62,347 bases of DNA, from NCBI GenBank assembly GCA_020852175.1, contig JADZBH010000001.1, positions 1 to 62,347 on the forward strand, in the 5' to 3' direction. The stretch is from Bryobacterales bacterium. GTDB lineage: Bacteria > Acidobacteriota > Terriglobia > Bryobacterales > Bryobacteraceae. Shown here piece after piece: positions 17,352 to 29,692 of the stretch. A model generated the notes under the pieces. It searched no databases, was not told where the DNA came from, and worked only from the letters and a program-made list of their open reading frames with translations. Position numbers and translations under genes: made by a program. Each line of letters begins with the position of its first letter. The stretch's first letter is position 1.

Positions 17352-19460
17352 TTATTCGCCGATGCCGAGTGAGTGGAGGATGAAGGCATAGGATTGCGCC
17401 ACCTCCTTGATGCGGTCGTAGCGTCCGGAGGCGCCGCCGTGACCCGCGTCCACGTTCATCCGCAGCACAATCGTCGAATCGCCCCGGTTGGCGGCCCGCA
17501 GCTTCGCCGTCCACTTCAACGGCTCCCAGTAGGGCACCTGCGAATCGTTCATGCTGGAAAAAATATAGACGTCCGGGTAGCGTGCCGGCGCCGTGTTGTC
17601 ATAGGGCGAGTACGACTTCATGTACTCATAAAATTCCTGCCGCTTCGGGCTGCCAAACTCCTCCGCGTCGGTGGTGGACAGCGGGATGGTGTCGTCCAGC
17701 AGTGTGCTCACCACATCGACAAACGGCACGGCGGCGATGACGGCGTGGAACAACCCGGGCTTCATGTTCACGACCGCGCCCACCAGCAGGCCGCCCGCGC
17801 TGCCGCCTTCAATGGACAGTTTCTTCGGATGCGAGTACCCGTTCGCGATCAGGTATTCGGCACAGGCGGCAAAGTCCTGGAAGGTGTTCTTCTTCCGCAG
17901 CAGCTTGCCCGCTTCATACCACGAGTAACCCAGGTCCGTGCCGCCGCGGATGTGGGCGATGGCGTAGGCGAATCCGCGATCGAGCAGGCTGAGCCTCGAG
18001 GCGCTGAACGTGGGCGGAATCGGAATCGCGTAGGCGCCATAGCCGTACAGGTGCACGGGCCGCGTGCCATCCTTGGGAAATCCCTTCTTGTAGAGAATCG
18101 TCATCGGGACCATCGTCCCGTCATGACTCTTCACACGCACGCGTTCCACCGCGTACAGCGAAGGATCGTAGGCCGGAACCTCCTGCCGTTTCACCAGCGT
18201 CCGCTCGCGGGTCTCCATGTTGTAGTCGAAGATCGACTGCGGCGTCACCATCGAGGTATATGAAAATCGCAGCACCGGCGTGTCGTACACCCGGTTCATG
18301 CCAATCGACGCGGCGTAGGCGGCTTCCTCGAACTGAATGTCGTGCTCGTGCCCGGAGCGCGAATCGGCGATGCGCAGCGTGTCCAGGCCGTCCACGCGCA
18401 GCCCGTACGCCATGAAGTTGCGGAACGAGCGCATCGTCTCGATGTAGAGGCCGTCCCGCGCCGGAATCACCTCTTTCCAGTGCGCCGCGCCCGGCGCCTC
18501 CTCCGGCGCCGACACAACGCGAAAATCCCGCGAAGTGTCGTTGATCAGGATGTACAGACGGCCGCCGTGGTCAGTCATCTCATAGGTGATGCCTTCGCGG
18601 CGCGGAATCAGCACGCGGAAGGGGTCCGCGGGCCTCCGCGCATCGGCGTAGCGCACCTCGGCCGTGCTGCCGCTGGCGGCGGTGATGGTGAGGAAGCGCC
18701 CGGATTCGGTCTTCCCCGGATAGATGTCGTAGCGTTCGTCCTTCTCCTCGTAAATGAGCACGTCGCCGCTCGCGGGCGCGCCCAGTTCGTGCCGCCACAC
18801 CTGGTAGGACCGCTTCGTTTGCGGATGCTGCCGGCCATAGATCACCGTCTTGCCATCGGCGGCCCACTCGACGCCGGAGACCCGTTCGATTACGTCGGGA
18901 AGATCCTTGCCCGCGGACAGGTCGCGCACATGAAAGCCGTACTCGCGGTAGCCGGTGGTGTCCACCTCATAGCCGATAAGGTTGTGGTCCGGCGCCGGAT
19001 CCGGTCCTTTGTGCGAATAGAACTTGTGGCCCTTGGCCATGGCGTTCACGTCGAACAGAATCTCCTCGGGCGCCGCCAGCGTGCCCTTTTTACGGCAGAA
19101 GACGGGGTACTGCAAGCCTTCCACGGTGCGTGAATAGTAGAGGTAACCGCCGTCGGGATAGGGCGGCGAAAGATCGGTCTGTTTAATGTGGCTGAGAATC
19201 TCCTTGTTCACCTTCTCCACCAGCGGTTCAAACGGCGCGAATACGGCGTCGGTATAGGCGTTCTCGGCCTTCACGTAGGCCATCACGTCCGGATTCGAGC
19301 GGTCGCGCATCCAGAAATAGGGATCCTGGCGCGTGTCCCCGAAGAGTTTCATCTCATGGGGAATTCGCTTGGCGGCGGGGGGCTTGAGCGTAACGGCTTG
19401 GCTGCTGGGCATGGGAAGAGTGAACAGAAAAACGGCAAGCGCGCGAAAGCACATGCGCAT
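17352..19460 (-). CDS. Exported oligopeptidase B-type S9 peptidase
   Basis: This 702-residue prolyl-oligopeptidase-family protein has an N-terminal signal peptide, so it is probably periplasmic; most OpdB enzymes are cytoplasmic. The N-terminal part starts with the OpdB-like DPYFWMRDRSNPDVMAYVKAEN segment and forms the propeller. The peptidase domain has S554 in EGGSAGGLL, an acid in FSSMNDSQVPYWE and the catalytic His in DAGHGGASGR. OpdB cleaves short peptides after Arg or Lys. It shares no operon with the other S9 peptidase. A 30-nt gap separates its start from the next upstream gene on the same strand. Confidence 0.9.
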   Translation of the reverse strand: MRMCFRALAVFLFTLPMPSSQAVTLKPPAAKRIPHEMKLFGDTRQDPYFWMRDRSNPDVMAYVKAENAYTDAVFAPFEPLVEKVNKEILSHIKQTDLSPPYPDGGYLYYSRTVEGLQYPVFCRKKGTLAAPEEILFDVNAMAKGHKFYSHKGPDPAPDHNLIGYEVDTTGYREYGFHVRDLSAGKDLPDVIERVSGVEWAADGKTVIYGRQHPQTKRSYQVWRHELGAPASGDVLIYEEKDERYDIYPGKTESGRFLTITAASGSTAEVRYADARRPADPFRVLIPRREGITYEMTDHGGRLYILINDTSRDFRVVSAPEEAPGAAHWKEVIPARDGLYIETMRSFRNFMAYGLRVDGLDTLRIADSRSGHEHDIQFEEAAYAASIGMNRVYDTPVLRFSYTSMVTPQSIFDYNMETRERTLVKRQEVPAYDPSLYAVERVRVKSHDGTMVPMTILYKKGFPKDGTRPVHLYGYGAYAIPIPPTFSASRLSLLDRGFAYAIAHIRGGTDLGYSWYEAGKLLRKKNTFQDFAACAEYLIANGYSHPKKLSIEGGSAGGLLVGAVVNMKPGLFHAVIAAVPFVDVVSTLLDDTIPLSTTDAEEFGSPKRQEFYEYMKSYSPYDNTAPARYPDVYIFSSMNDSQVPYWEPLKWTAKLRAANRGDSTIVLRMNVDAGHGGASGRYDRIKEVAQSYAFILHSLGIGE

Positions 19461-19490
19461 AGGGTCACGATAGCAGAAGGACCGCGCCTG

Positions 19491-21993
<2,503 letters not shown>

Positions 21994-22017
21994 ACGGCCG
22001 CGGGCCAGGCGGAGCGT

Positions 22018-22734
22018 ATGAGCCGGCCTTTCCTGACCGCCGAGTGGCGCCATCTGGCGATGCTGAACTTCGCCATCGATCCCGAAGTTCCGCGGCCGCG
22101 CGTCCCCGCCGGCACGGAATTGGATTCGTGGCGGGGCGAAACGCTGGTCAGCCTGGTCGGCTTTCAGTTCCTGAACACGCGCCTGCGTGGCGTGCCCATC
22201 CCCTTTCATCGTGATTTCAATGAGGTGAATCTGCGTTTCTATGTCCGCCGCGAGGCGGCGGGCGAGTTGCGCCGCGGCGTCGTGTTCATCCGTGAGGTGG
22301 TGCCGCGCGCGGCCATCGCGGCGGTCGCGCGCTGGGTTTACAACGAGCCCTATGCCGCTTGCCCCATGCGCGGCGGACCGCGAGACCGAGGCGCCGGTTA
22401 CGCGTGGCGTCACGCCCGCCGCTGGAACTCATTCGATGTCTCGGTCGAGGGAGAACCTCGCGCGCTGATCGCCGGCTCCGAGGCGGAGTTCATCACGGAG
22501 CACTATTGGGGCTATACGCGCCAGCGGGACGGCGGCACGGTGGAGTATGAGGTGCGGCACCCCCCGTGGCGCGTGTGGACGGCGCTGGAGGCCCAGCTCG
22601 ATGTGGACGTGCGCGGCTTTTATGGGGATGCCTATGCGGAAGCGCTGGCCGCCCGGCCTCGTTCGTCCTTTCTCGCCTCGGGGTCGGCCGTCGAGGTGAT
22701 GCCCGCGGGAAGGCTCCCCGTGAGACCGCGGTAA
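22018..22734 (+). CDS. DUF2071 domain protein (YqjF-like)
   Basis: This 238-residue protein begins with FLTAEWRHLAMLNFAIDPE, the usual start of DUF2071/YqjF proteins. It continues with the LVGFQFLNTRLRGVPIPFHRDFNEVNLRFYV segment typical of the family. The fold resembles acetoacetate decarboxylase, but no catalytic Lys can be assigned here and the function of the family is unknown. It starts 24 nt after guaB on the same strand and may share its transcript. Confidence 0.85.
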   Translation: MSRPFLTAEWRHLAMLNFAIDPEVPRPRVPAGTELDSWRGETLVSLVGFQFLNTRLRGVPIPFHRDFNEVNLRFYVRREAAGELRRGVVFIREVVPRAAIAAVARWVYNEPYAACPMRGGPRDRGAGYAWRHARRWNSFDVSVEGEPRALIAGSEAEFITEHYWGYTRQRDGGTVEYEVRHPPWRVWTALEAQLDVDVRGFYGDAYAEALAARPRSSFLASGSAVEVMPAGRLPVRPR

Positions 22735-22825
22735 GCAGCCCTCCGGCAACCGGGCCGGGGACAAATTCCCTTGGAAACCTCGCGCTTCCCGCCGAAGAGG
22801 ACAGGGAAGGAGCGAAGCGGCGTAC

Positions 22826-23113
22826 ATGGTGTGGCAGAAATACCTTGTGAGCGATCCGGAACTGCTGGACGGACAGCTATGCGCCAAGGGAACGCAAGTG
22901 ACCGTGGCGGACATTCTGAGCGATCTGGCGGAGGGAGCCGGCGCGGAGGAGATTCTGCGCAGGCGTCCGGGGCTCCAGTTGACGCACATCGCGGCGGCGC
23001 TGGCCTATGCGGCCGGTCTGGCGGCAAGCCGGCACTGTTACAAGTGCGTGGCCGACGAGTTGGAAAAGCCGGCCCGGCCCCGTCCGCCGAAAAGGAAGCC
23101 GTCCGCGCCTTAG
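22826..23113 (+). CDS. DUF433 domain protein
   Basis: This 95-residue protein carries the DUF433 pattern: YLVSDPELLDGQLCAKGTQVTVADIL, then a short helix-turn-helix-like region ending in LTHIAAALAYAA. DUF433 proteins are often antitoxins paired with PIN-type toxins, but no toxin gene is adjacent here. The last ~20 residues are rich in Arg, Pro and Lys, and may bind nucleic acid. A GGAAGGAG lies 13 nt before the ATG. The 3' end overlaps the convergent xseA gene by 4 nt. Confidence 0.75.
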   Translation: MVWQKYLVSDPELLDGQLCAKGTQVTVADILSDLAEGAGAEEILRRRPGLQLTHIAAALAYAAGLAASRHCYKCVADELEKPARPRPPKRKPSAP

Positions 23114-24486
23114 CCTCCGCTCGCTGTGTCCGCTCCTTCGACGCTCGACACCTTCACCTTCAGCGTTCCTTTGTGAAGCCGCACGGTGAGGTTCTGCCGG
23201 ACGCGAGTGGCCGCCGAGTCACGCACCACCGACCCGTCGCCGGCCTGCACAATGCTGTAGCCGCGCTCCAGCACCGCCAGGGGGCTTAGCTGAAGCAGTG
23301 AGGCGTGCAGAGCGTCATGTCGCCGTTGAGCCAGGGCCACACAAGCCTGCGCCGGAGGATCCAAGCGGCGTTCGAGCGCATCGAGCCGCCCCGCTTGCCG
23401 CATCAGGAAGGGCCGCAGCGTGGAGTCCAAGTGTCCTTTCGCGTCGGCCACGCGCTGCCGCATACGCGAAAGGCGCAACCGCGGATCGGCCCGCTGCACC
23501 ACCGCCGCGCACTGTTCCAGCAACCGCCGCAGCCGGTTCAGCCGTTCCCGCGCCCCATCGCGCAGGCGGAACTGCGTGTCATCGAAGCGTTGCGCCGAAC
23601 GCAGAACACGGTAGTGAACGGCCCGTTCCAGTCTCGCGCTCTGCGCCAGTACGGTCTCCAGCAGTCCGGCTGCGTCCCGGACGGCCAGTTCCGCCGCCGC
23701 CGAAGGCGTCGGTGCACGCAGATCGGCTACCCAATCCGCGATGGTGACGTCGGTTTCGTGCCCGACGGCGGAGATGACCGGCACGGAGCAGGCGGCGATA
23801 GCCCGTGCCACCGCTTCTTCGTTGAAACTCCACAGGTCTTCCAGGGAGCCGCCGCCGCGTCCGACAATCAGCAGGTCCGGCCAGCCGGAGGAGGAGAAAT
23901 ATTCGATGCCCTCCACGATTTGTCCCACGGCGCCCGGCCCCTGAACCTGGGCGGGATAAAGGCGAATCTCCAAACCGGGAAAACGCCGTGTCAGAACGTG
24001 CAACATATCCTGAATGGCCGCGCCGGTGGGCGAGGTGACAATGCCGATGCGGCGGGGGAATCGCGGGAGTGGGCGTTTTCGCCCGGCGGCGAACAGGCCT
24101 TCGGCCTCCAGGCGGGCCTTCAACTGTTCAAAAGCCATCTGGAGGGCGCCTTCTCCTTGCGGCTCCAGGGCCTCCACGATGAACTGATACTCGCCGCGTG
24201 GTTCATACACGTCGATGCGCCCACGCGCCTGCACGGCCATCCCCTCTTGGGGCCGAAAAAGCAGCAGGCGCATATTGCCTTTCCAGATGACGCATCGGAC
24301 CTGGGAATCGGCATCCTTGAGTTGAAAGTAGGCGTGCCCGGAGGCGGCCAGTTTCAGCCCGGAGATCTCGCCGCTCACCCAGATGCCGTCGTAGGCCGTG
24401 GTGAGGATCTCCTTGATCTCGCGGGTAAGCGCGCCCACGGTATAAAGGCGTCTGAAAGGCTGTAAATCCAGTGAAGTTTGATCCAT
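23110..24486 (-). CDS. xseA: Exodeoxyribonuclease VII large subunit
   Basis: This 458-residue protein is the large subunit of exonuclease VII, which degrades single-stranded DNA to oligonucleotides. An OB-fold spans ~residues 12-105 (VGALTREIKEIL, then WVSGEISGLKLAASGHAYFQLKD). The catalytic region follows with IVGRGGGSLEDLWSFNEE and DLRAPTPSAAAE. A long coiled-coil-like C-terminal half carries many Arg/Leu repeats. The small subunit gene xseB is not visible nearby. The gene is divergent from glnA across ~120 bp. Confidence 0.93.
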   Translation of the reverse strand: MDQTSLDLQPFRRLYTVGALTREIKEILTTAYDGIWVSGEISGLKLAASGHAYFQLKDADSQVRCVIWKGNMRLLLFRPQEGMAVQARGRIDVYEPRGEYQFIVEALEPQGEGALQMAFEQLKARLEAEGLFAAGRKRPLPRFPRRIGIVTSPTGAAIQDMLHVLTRRFPGLEIRLYPAQVQGPGAVGQIVEGIEYFSSSGWPDLLIVGRGGGSLEDLWSFNEEAVARAIAACSVPVISAVGHETDVTIADWVADLRAPTPSAAAELAVRDAAGLLETVLAQSARLERAVHYRVLRSAQRFDDTQFRLRDGARERLNRLRRLLEQCAAVVQRADPRLRLSRMRQRVADAKGHLDSTLRPFLMRQAGRLDALERRLDPPAQACVALAQRRHDALHASLLQLSPLAVLERGYSIVQAGDGSVVRDSAATRVRQNLTVRLHKGTLKVKVSSVEGADTASGG

Positions 24487-24609
24487 GCGAAGGTGTGTCC
24501 CGGGTGATGCAACCGATCAAAATTTTCGATAAACGGCCCCCACAGGCGTCTGCTATCCTTCTACTTTAATCCGCGCAGGCGGTTCCCCCCAATCCACTCT
24601 GGAGGTTCC

Positions 24610-26019
24610 ATGACCCCGAAAGATGTACTAGAGTTTGCCAAGAAGAACGGCGCCCGTCAGCTCGATCTGCGCTTCACGGACCTGCCTGGCGTGCAGCAGC
24701 ATGTCTCCTACCCGATCGGCCAGTTGAGCGAAGCTTCCTTCGAGGAAGGTTTCGGCTTCGACGGCTCATCCATTCGCGGCTGGGCCGCCATCAATGAAAG
24801 CGACATGCTCCTGATTCCGCAACCGGAAACCGCGGTGATGGACCCGTTTTTCCAGGTGCCGACCCTGGTGCTGCTGTGCGAGGTGGTGGACCCCATTACG
24901 CGCCAGCATTATGAGCGCGATCCGCGCTGGATCGCCAAGAAAGCGGAGATGTACCTGGGCACGACCGGCCTGGGAGACACCGCCTTTTTCGGAGCCGAAG
25001 CGGAATTCTTCATTTTCGACAGCATCCGGTTCGATTCCAACCAGTACGAAGGCTACTACCACATCGACGCCGACGAGGGCCGCTGGAACACGGGCCGCGA
25101 GGGGGTCAACCTCGGCTACCGTCCCCGGTACAAGGAAGGCTACTTCCCCGTGCCGCCGATGGACCACATGCAGGACATCCGCGCCGAGATGGTGGAAGAG
25201 ATGATCAAGGTGGGCCTTGACATCGAGTGCCACCACCATGAGGTGGCCACGGCCGGCCAGTGCGAGATCGATCAGCGCTTCGACACGCTCGTGAAGTCCG
25301 CCGACAACATGATGCTGTACAAGTATGTGGTCAAGAATGTCGCCAAGAAGCACGGCAAGAGCGTTACCTTCATGCCGAAGCCGCTGTTTGGCGATAACGG
25401 CAGCGGCATGCACGTCCACCAGTCCATCTGGACCAACGGCAAGCCCACGTTTGCCGGCGACGGCTATGCGGGCTTGAGCCAGACCGCCCTGTGGTACATC
25501 GGCGGACTGCTGAAGCACGCGCGGGCTCTGTCGGCCATCATCGCACCGACCACGAACAGCTACAAGCGCCTGGTGCCGGGCTACGAAGCTCCCGTGAACC
25601 TCGCCTACTCGCGCCGCAACCGTTCGGCCGCCTGCCGCATCCCGATGTACTCGGCCAGTCCGAAGGCCAAGCGCGTCGAGTTCCGTCCGCCGGACCCCAG
25701 CTCGAACCCTTACCTCGCATTTGCCGCCATGCTGATGGCTGGCATCGACGGCATTCTGAACAAGATCGAGCCCGGCGAACCGCTCGACAAGGACATCTAC
25801 GACCTGTCGCCGGAAGAGATGAAGGCCGTGCCCTCCATGCCCGCCTCGCTCGACGAAGCGCTGGTATGCCTGGAAGAGGATCACTCCTTCCTGCTCAAGG
25901 GCGACGTCTTCACCGAGGAGCTGATTGAAACCTTCATCGGCTACAAGAAGAAGAACGAGGCGGACGCCGTCCGTCTCCGCCCGCACCCCTACGAATTCAG
26001 CCTCTACTACGACATTTAG
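24610..26019 (+). CDS. glnA: Glutamine synthetase type I
   Basis: This is a 469-residue dodecameric GSI enzyme that forms glutamine from glutamate, ammonia and ATP. The beta-Grasp N-terminus includes the DLRFTDLPG segment, and GSGMHVHQS, the ATP-binding [12 protein letters not shown] and NRSAACRIP are all present. Y397 in [10 protein letters not shown] is the adenylylation site, with the same number as in E. coli, so control by GlnE is expected. GGAGG lies 7 nt before the ATG. No glnB, amtB or ntrBC gene is adjacent. A strong hairpin terminator follows 40 nt after the stop. Confidence 0.96.
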   Translation: MTPKDVLEFAKKNGARQLDLRFTDLPGVQQHVSYPIGQLSEASFEEGFGFDGSSIRGWAAINESDMLLIPQPETAVMDPFFQVPTLVLLCEVVDPITRQHYERDPRWIAKKAEMYLGTTGLGDTAFFGAEAEFFIFDSIRFDSNQYEGYYHIDADEGRWNTGREGVNLGYRPRYKEGYFPVPPMDHMQDIRAEMVEEMIKVGLDIECHHHEVATAGQCEIDQRFDTLVKSADNMMLYKYVVKNVAKKHGKSVTFMPKPLFGDNGSGMHVHQSIWTNGKPTFAGDGYAGLSQTALWYIGGLLKHARALSAIIAPTTNSYKRLVPGYEAPVNLAYSRRNRSAACRIPMYSASPKAKRVEFRPPDPSSNPYLAFAAMLMAGIDGILNKIEPGEPLDKDIYDLSPEEMKAVPSMPASLDEALVCLEEDHSFLLKGDVFTEELIETFIGYKKKNEADAVRLRPHPYEFSLYYDI

Positions 26020-26059
26020 ACGGCTGCGAGTTCAGTAACCCAGCCATGGGTTCCACCGG

Positions 26060-26095
26060 CCGGCTCCCCTTCGCGGGGGAGCCGGTTCTGTTTTT
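26060..26095 (+). terminator. Intrinsic terminator after glnA
   Basis: A perfect 10-bp stem (CCGGCTCCCC 26060-26069, GGGGAGCCGG 26076-26085) with a 6-nt TTCGCG loop is followed by TTCTGTTTTT. This is a textbook intrinsic terminator, 40 nt past the glnA stop. It isolates glnA from the next gene. Confidence 0.9.
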
Positions 26096-26165
26096 ACATC
26101 CCCCTTGTTACACGGCCGCGCCGCCCTGTGCTATTCTTCGCCCACATAGCAAGGAGCGAACGGCC

Positions 26166-27059
26166 ATGGAACGAAAAAGCGCACACGAGTATCCGCAGGA
26201 ACTGCTGAACCTGTTCGACAAGTTCGTGCACGGCGACATTGACCGCCGCGGCTTCATGGATGCAGCCCAGAAGTATGCCACGGGAGGAGTCACGGCGGCG
26301 GCCCTTCTGGAAAGCCTCACGCCGAACTTCGCCTTGGCACAACAGGTGGCCAAAGACGACCCGCGCATCAAGACCGAGTACGCCAGCGTTTCGTCCCCCG
26401 AGGGCAACGGCAGCATTAAGGGATACCTGGCGCGTCCCGCGCGGGCCACGGGCAAATTGCCCGCCATCCTCGTCATCCACGAGACCCGCGGGTTGAATCC
26501 GTACATAGAGGATGTCGCCCGGCGCCTGGCCACGGAGAACTACATCGCCTTCGCTCCGGACGGCCTTACCAGCGTCGGTGGCTATCCGGGCAACGAGGAT
26601 GAGGCCCGCGCGTTGTTTCCCAAGGTGGACGGCGCGAAAATGACCAATGACTTCGCCGCCTCGGCCCGCTGGCTGAAGACGCGCCCGGACAGCACAGGCA
26701 AACTGGGAGTGGTGGGCTTCTGCTTTGGCGGTGGCATGTCGAACAAAATGGCCGTGATGCTCGGCCCGGACCTGGCCGCCGCGGTTCCCTTCTATGGCGG
26801 CGTGGCTCCGGCGGCCGACGTGCCGAAGATTAAAGCGGCCCTTCTGCTGCACTTCGCGGGCCTGGACACGCGGATCAATGCCGGATGGCCCGCCTATGAG
26901 GAGGCCCTCAAGGCGAATCACGTCAACTATAAGGCATTCATCTACGAAGGCGCCAATCACGGTTTCCACAACGACACCACGCCCCGCTACGACGAGGCGG
27001 CGGCCAAACTGGCCTGGAAACGCACGCTGGACCACTTCGCTCAATTCGTGCGCGGTTGA
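26166..27059 (+). CDS. Dienelactone hydrolase family protein
   Basis: This is a 297-residue alpha/beta hydrolase. A short N-terminal segment ([16 protein letters not shown]) precedes the hydrolase domain and resembles the leader of YghX-type proteins; it may be a degenerate export signal. The nucleophile is C186 in VGFCFGGG, with the acid in FAGLDTRIN and His in GANHGFHN. Family members open dienelactones or related lactones in aromatic breakdown, but the native substrate is not evident. I chose the ATG giving MERKSAHEY, preceded by AAGGAG. It stands alone, convergent with the TonB-dependent receptor gene. Confidence 0.87.
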   Translation: MERKSAHEYPQELLNLFDKFVHGDIDRRGFMDAAQKYATGGVTAAALLESLTPNFALAQQVAKDDPRIKTEYASVSSPEGNGSIKGYLARPARATGKLPAILVIHETRGLNPYIEDVARRLATENYIAFAPDGLTSVGGYPGNEDEARALFPKVDGAKMTNDFAASARWLKTRPDSTGKLGVVGFCFGGGMSNKMAVMLGPDLAAAVPFYGGVAPAADVPKIKAALLLHFAGLDTRINAGWPAYEEALKANHVNYKAFIYEGANHGFHNDTTPRYDEAAAKLAWKRTLDHFAQFVRG

Positions 27060-27068
27060 GAGGCCCGC

Positions 27069-29684
27069 TCAGAACGCCAGTTTCAACTGAAACCGGAAGG
27101 CACGGCCGTCGTTCAACGTGTTCGTGATAAAGCCAAAGCTCGGGCTGGATAATTCGCGCCAGGGCTCGGCGAACTGCGGCGTGTTGAAGGCGTTCACGGC
27201 TTCCGCCCGCAGGTGTAGACGCCAGTCGCCGTGCAGCGCGAAGGCGCGTTGCAGCGCAAGGTTCACGTTGGCGATGCCGGCTTTCCTGAAAGTGTTCGAG
27301 CCCAGATTGCCGCGGCTGCCGGTGGGGGCGATGTAGGAGAACGCGGTGGCCGGAAGCAGGGCTCGCGAGGTGTCGGGATGTCCTATGGCGCGGCCCAGCA
27401 CCGAAGGGTCCATGACGTTTGGCCGGTCGCCCTGATCGCCATCGACGTTGCCAAAGCCGGGGGCGTCGGAGCCCGTGAACACCGTGAACGGCGTGCCCGT
27501 CTTCACCAGGCCCACCGCAGACAGATCCCACTTGCCGGCGATTTTCGATAGCAGCGTGGCTGCCGGCAACCTCGGCGTCGAGTAGTTGCAGCGCAGCAGG
27601 AAGGCGTGGCGCTGATCGAATACGCTGGGCCCCCGCATGTCGCTCCATACAAAGAATTCGCTTTGCGCCAGCCCCTGGCGGCCGTCATCGCCCGCGCCCG
27701 TGGAGGTGTAGGAGCCGCCGAGGTCAATCGCCTTGCTCCACCAGTACGAAGCGTCAACCGACAGCCCCTGCCAGGAGGGCATCACCAACGTCGCGCGGCC
27801 CGCGTCGAAGTAGCCGCGCGAACCGTTCACGATGCGCCGGTGATCGAAGTAGCGCGGGTCCGGACGCCGGTCGTTAATCGTGGCCGTGGTTTGGGGAATG
27901 CCCGGCGTGGGCACGGCGCGGTTGGTGTACCACATGAACAGCAGTTTCTGCGAGCGGCTGCCCAGATAGGCCAGTTGCAGCCGGAATCGCCGGCCCAGCG
28001 AAGGCTCCCACAGCAAGTTGTACTGGTGGACATACGGGCTTCGCAAGAGCGGATCGACATCGACGAAGGTGCTGCGGGCGCCGGGCGTCACCGGAATGTT
28101 CAACTGCTGGAAGGGAAGCAGAAGATCCGGCGCTTGAATTTCAAATTTCTGATTGAGCGGAGGGTTGTAGCGCGTCTGGCCGTAGGTGACCGGGTAGATC
28201 TCGCCATAGTGAAGTCCATACACCGCGCGTAGAATTCCTCCGCGGCCCGGCAACTTCAGAGCCAGGGCCAGGCGGGGAGCGAAGTTGTTCCGGTCGCTCG
28301 GATACGGTACGGGGGTCAGGCGGTGGGCCTCCGCGGGCGCGCCGGCCATCTCCCAGCGCAAGCCCATGTGCAGGCTCAACCACGAAGTGGCCCGCCACTC
28401 GTCGCCCAGAAACAGCGCGGGCTCCCATGTGCGGAACCCGCGCACGGCGTTGCCCGTGGCGCCGCTGAACCGGCTGGGAATGCCGAGCAGGAAGTTTGTC
28501 ATCGCGTCGCGGCCGAAGTCGTTCCGGAAATAGAGATTGCCCCGGTGCGACGAGGACTCGAAGCCGTTCACCTGGCGGCGCGCCATTTCGCCCCCGGCAT
28601 ACCAGTTGTGTACGCCCCTGGACTGCCGCACCGCCGCCGCGGCGCGGTAACGGTTCTGCGCGCGGTCGATGGGGATGGAGGAGCCGGGACCCAGCGTGGT
28701 AATCACGTTCGAGAAGTTCACCTGTGGCCCGACGGCGTTCGGTTCCGGCAGCAGTAGCGACGTGACGCGGTCAAAGCCCGCGCTGGCTTGCATCACGGTG
28801 GCCGCGCTCCAGTTCCGGTTCCACGTCAGGACGACGGTGTGCGCCTTGGTTGTCGTATCGGGATTCTGCCCGGCGACTAGCTGGAAGGCGTCGACGAATT
28901 GCGAGGTGAAGTGATAGCGGACGAACAGATCGTCACGGCCGCTCAGGCGCTGGTCCAACCGCAGCATGGCGTTGCCGTCGTTGAGCGCCTGCGGCGCGTT
29001 CGTGTTCAACGCCCGCTCGTTCACGTCGGTCCGGTTGGGCAACTCAGCGGGGAAGCCATCGAGAAACTTCCGGATCAGGGCGCGTTTCACGGGATCGGCC
29101 GCCAGCGGCGTGCGTTCGGAGGCCAGCGGCACCAGAACGTTTCCGTTCACGAAGCCGCGCACCCGATTCCGCGAGAGATCGAAGGTGAACCGTGTATCCG
29201 GCCCCAGACGCATCGTCGCGGTGGCGCCGTATTGGTTTTCATGCGCGGGCTTCAGCCCGCCCACGGTGAAAAACGAACGTGCGTTGAACACGCTGTTGCC
29301 GTGCCACAGGTAGAGATTGCCGTGCCAGGGATCGCCCTTGACCGGGCTTGCATGGAGCGTGGCGGTGGGCGGCACCCCGAATTCGCTACCAAAATACCCG
29401 CGGTCGGCGCGAAATTCCCCCACTGGCGTCGCCGTGGTGCCCGCCCGCGTGTTCAACTCCTTCAGCGCGTTGTTATCGATCAGGTTGAACTGTACGTTCT
29501 CATTGCGGCGGCTCTCGCCGTTCTGTGCGTTCGTACGGCCCAGCAGGTTCAAATCCTGGCGGGGCGCGGGCGGCGGCGGCGGTTCAGTGGCGGCCCCTGC
29601 AGTGTCACCGTCTTTTCTTTGCGCGGCCAGCGGCCAGGCGCTCAGAAACACGGCGAGCAGCACGGCCACCGGCAGTCGGAACAT
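27069..29684 (-). CDS. TonB-dependent receptor-like outer membrane protein (Oar type)
   Basis: This 871-residue protein has a signal peptide cleaved near LAAQ and a C-terminal FQLKLAF ending in Phe, as in outer-membrane barrels. The sequence is rich in alternating beta strands and Trp/Tyr, as in the large acidobacterial Oar-like transporters. Those usually begin with a carboxypeptidase-like Ig domain and a clear plug; here the Ig domain is absent and the plug region (~residues 60-130) is degenerate. The export cargo is unknown. It is transcribed alone towards the dienelactone hydrolase gene. Confidence 0.8.
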   Translation of the reverse strand: MFRLPVAVLLAVFLSAWPLAAQRKDGDTAGAATEPPPPPAPRQDLNLLGRTNAQNGESRRNENVQFNLIDNNALKELNTRAGTTATPVGEFRADRGYFGSEFGVPPTATLHASPVKGDPWHGNLYLWHGNSVFNARSFFTVGGLKPAHENQYGATATMRLGPDTRFTFDLSRNRVRGFVNGNVLVPLASERTPLAADPVKRALIRKFLDGFPAELPNRTDVNERALNTNAPQALNDGNAMLRLDQRLSGRDDLFVRYHFTSQFVDAFQLVAGQNPDTTTKAHTVVLTWNRNWSAATVMQASAGFDRVTSLLLPEPNAVGPQVNFSNVITTLGPGSSIPIDRAQNRYRAAAAVRQSRGVHNWYAGGEMARRQVNGFESSSHRGNLYFRNDFGRDAMTNFLLGIPSRFSGATGNAVRGFRTWEPALFLGDEWRATSWLSLHMGLRWEMAGAPAEAHRLTPVPYPSDRNNFAPRLALALKLPGRGGILRAVYGLHYGEIYPVTYGQTRYNPPLNQKFEIQAPDLLLPFQQLNIPVTPGARSTFVDVDPLLRSPYVHQYNLLWEPSLGRRFRLQLAYLGSRSQKLLFMWYTNRAVPTPGIPQTTATINDRRPDPRYFDHRRIVNGSRGYFDAGRATLVMPSWQGLSVDASYWWSKAIDLGGSYTSTGAGDDGRQGLAQSEFFVWSDMRGPSVFDQRHAFLLRCNYSTPRLPAATLLSKIAGKWDLSAVGLVKTGTPFTVFTGSDAPGFGNVDGDQGDRPNVMDPSVLGRAIGHPDTSRALLPATAFSYIAPTGSRGNLGSNTFRKAGIANVNLALQRAFALHGDWRLHLRAEAVNAFNTPQFAEPWRELSSPSFGFITNTLNDGRAFRFQLKLAF

Positions 29685-29692
29685 TTCATTGA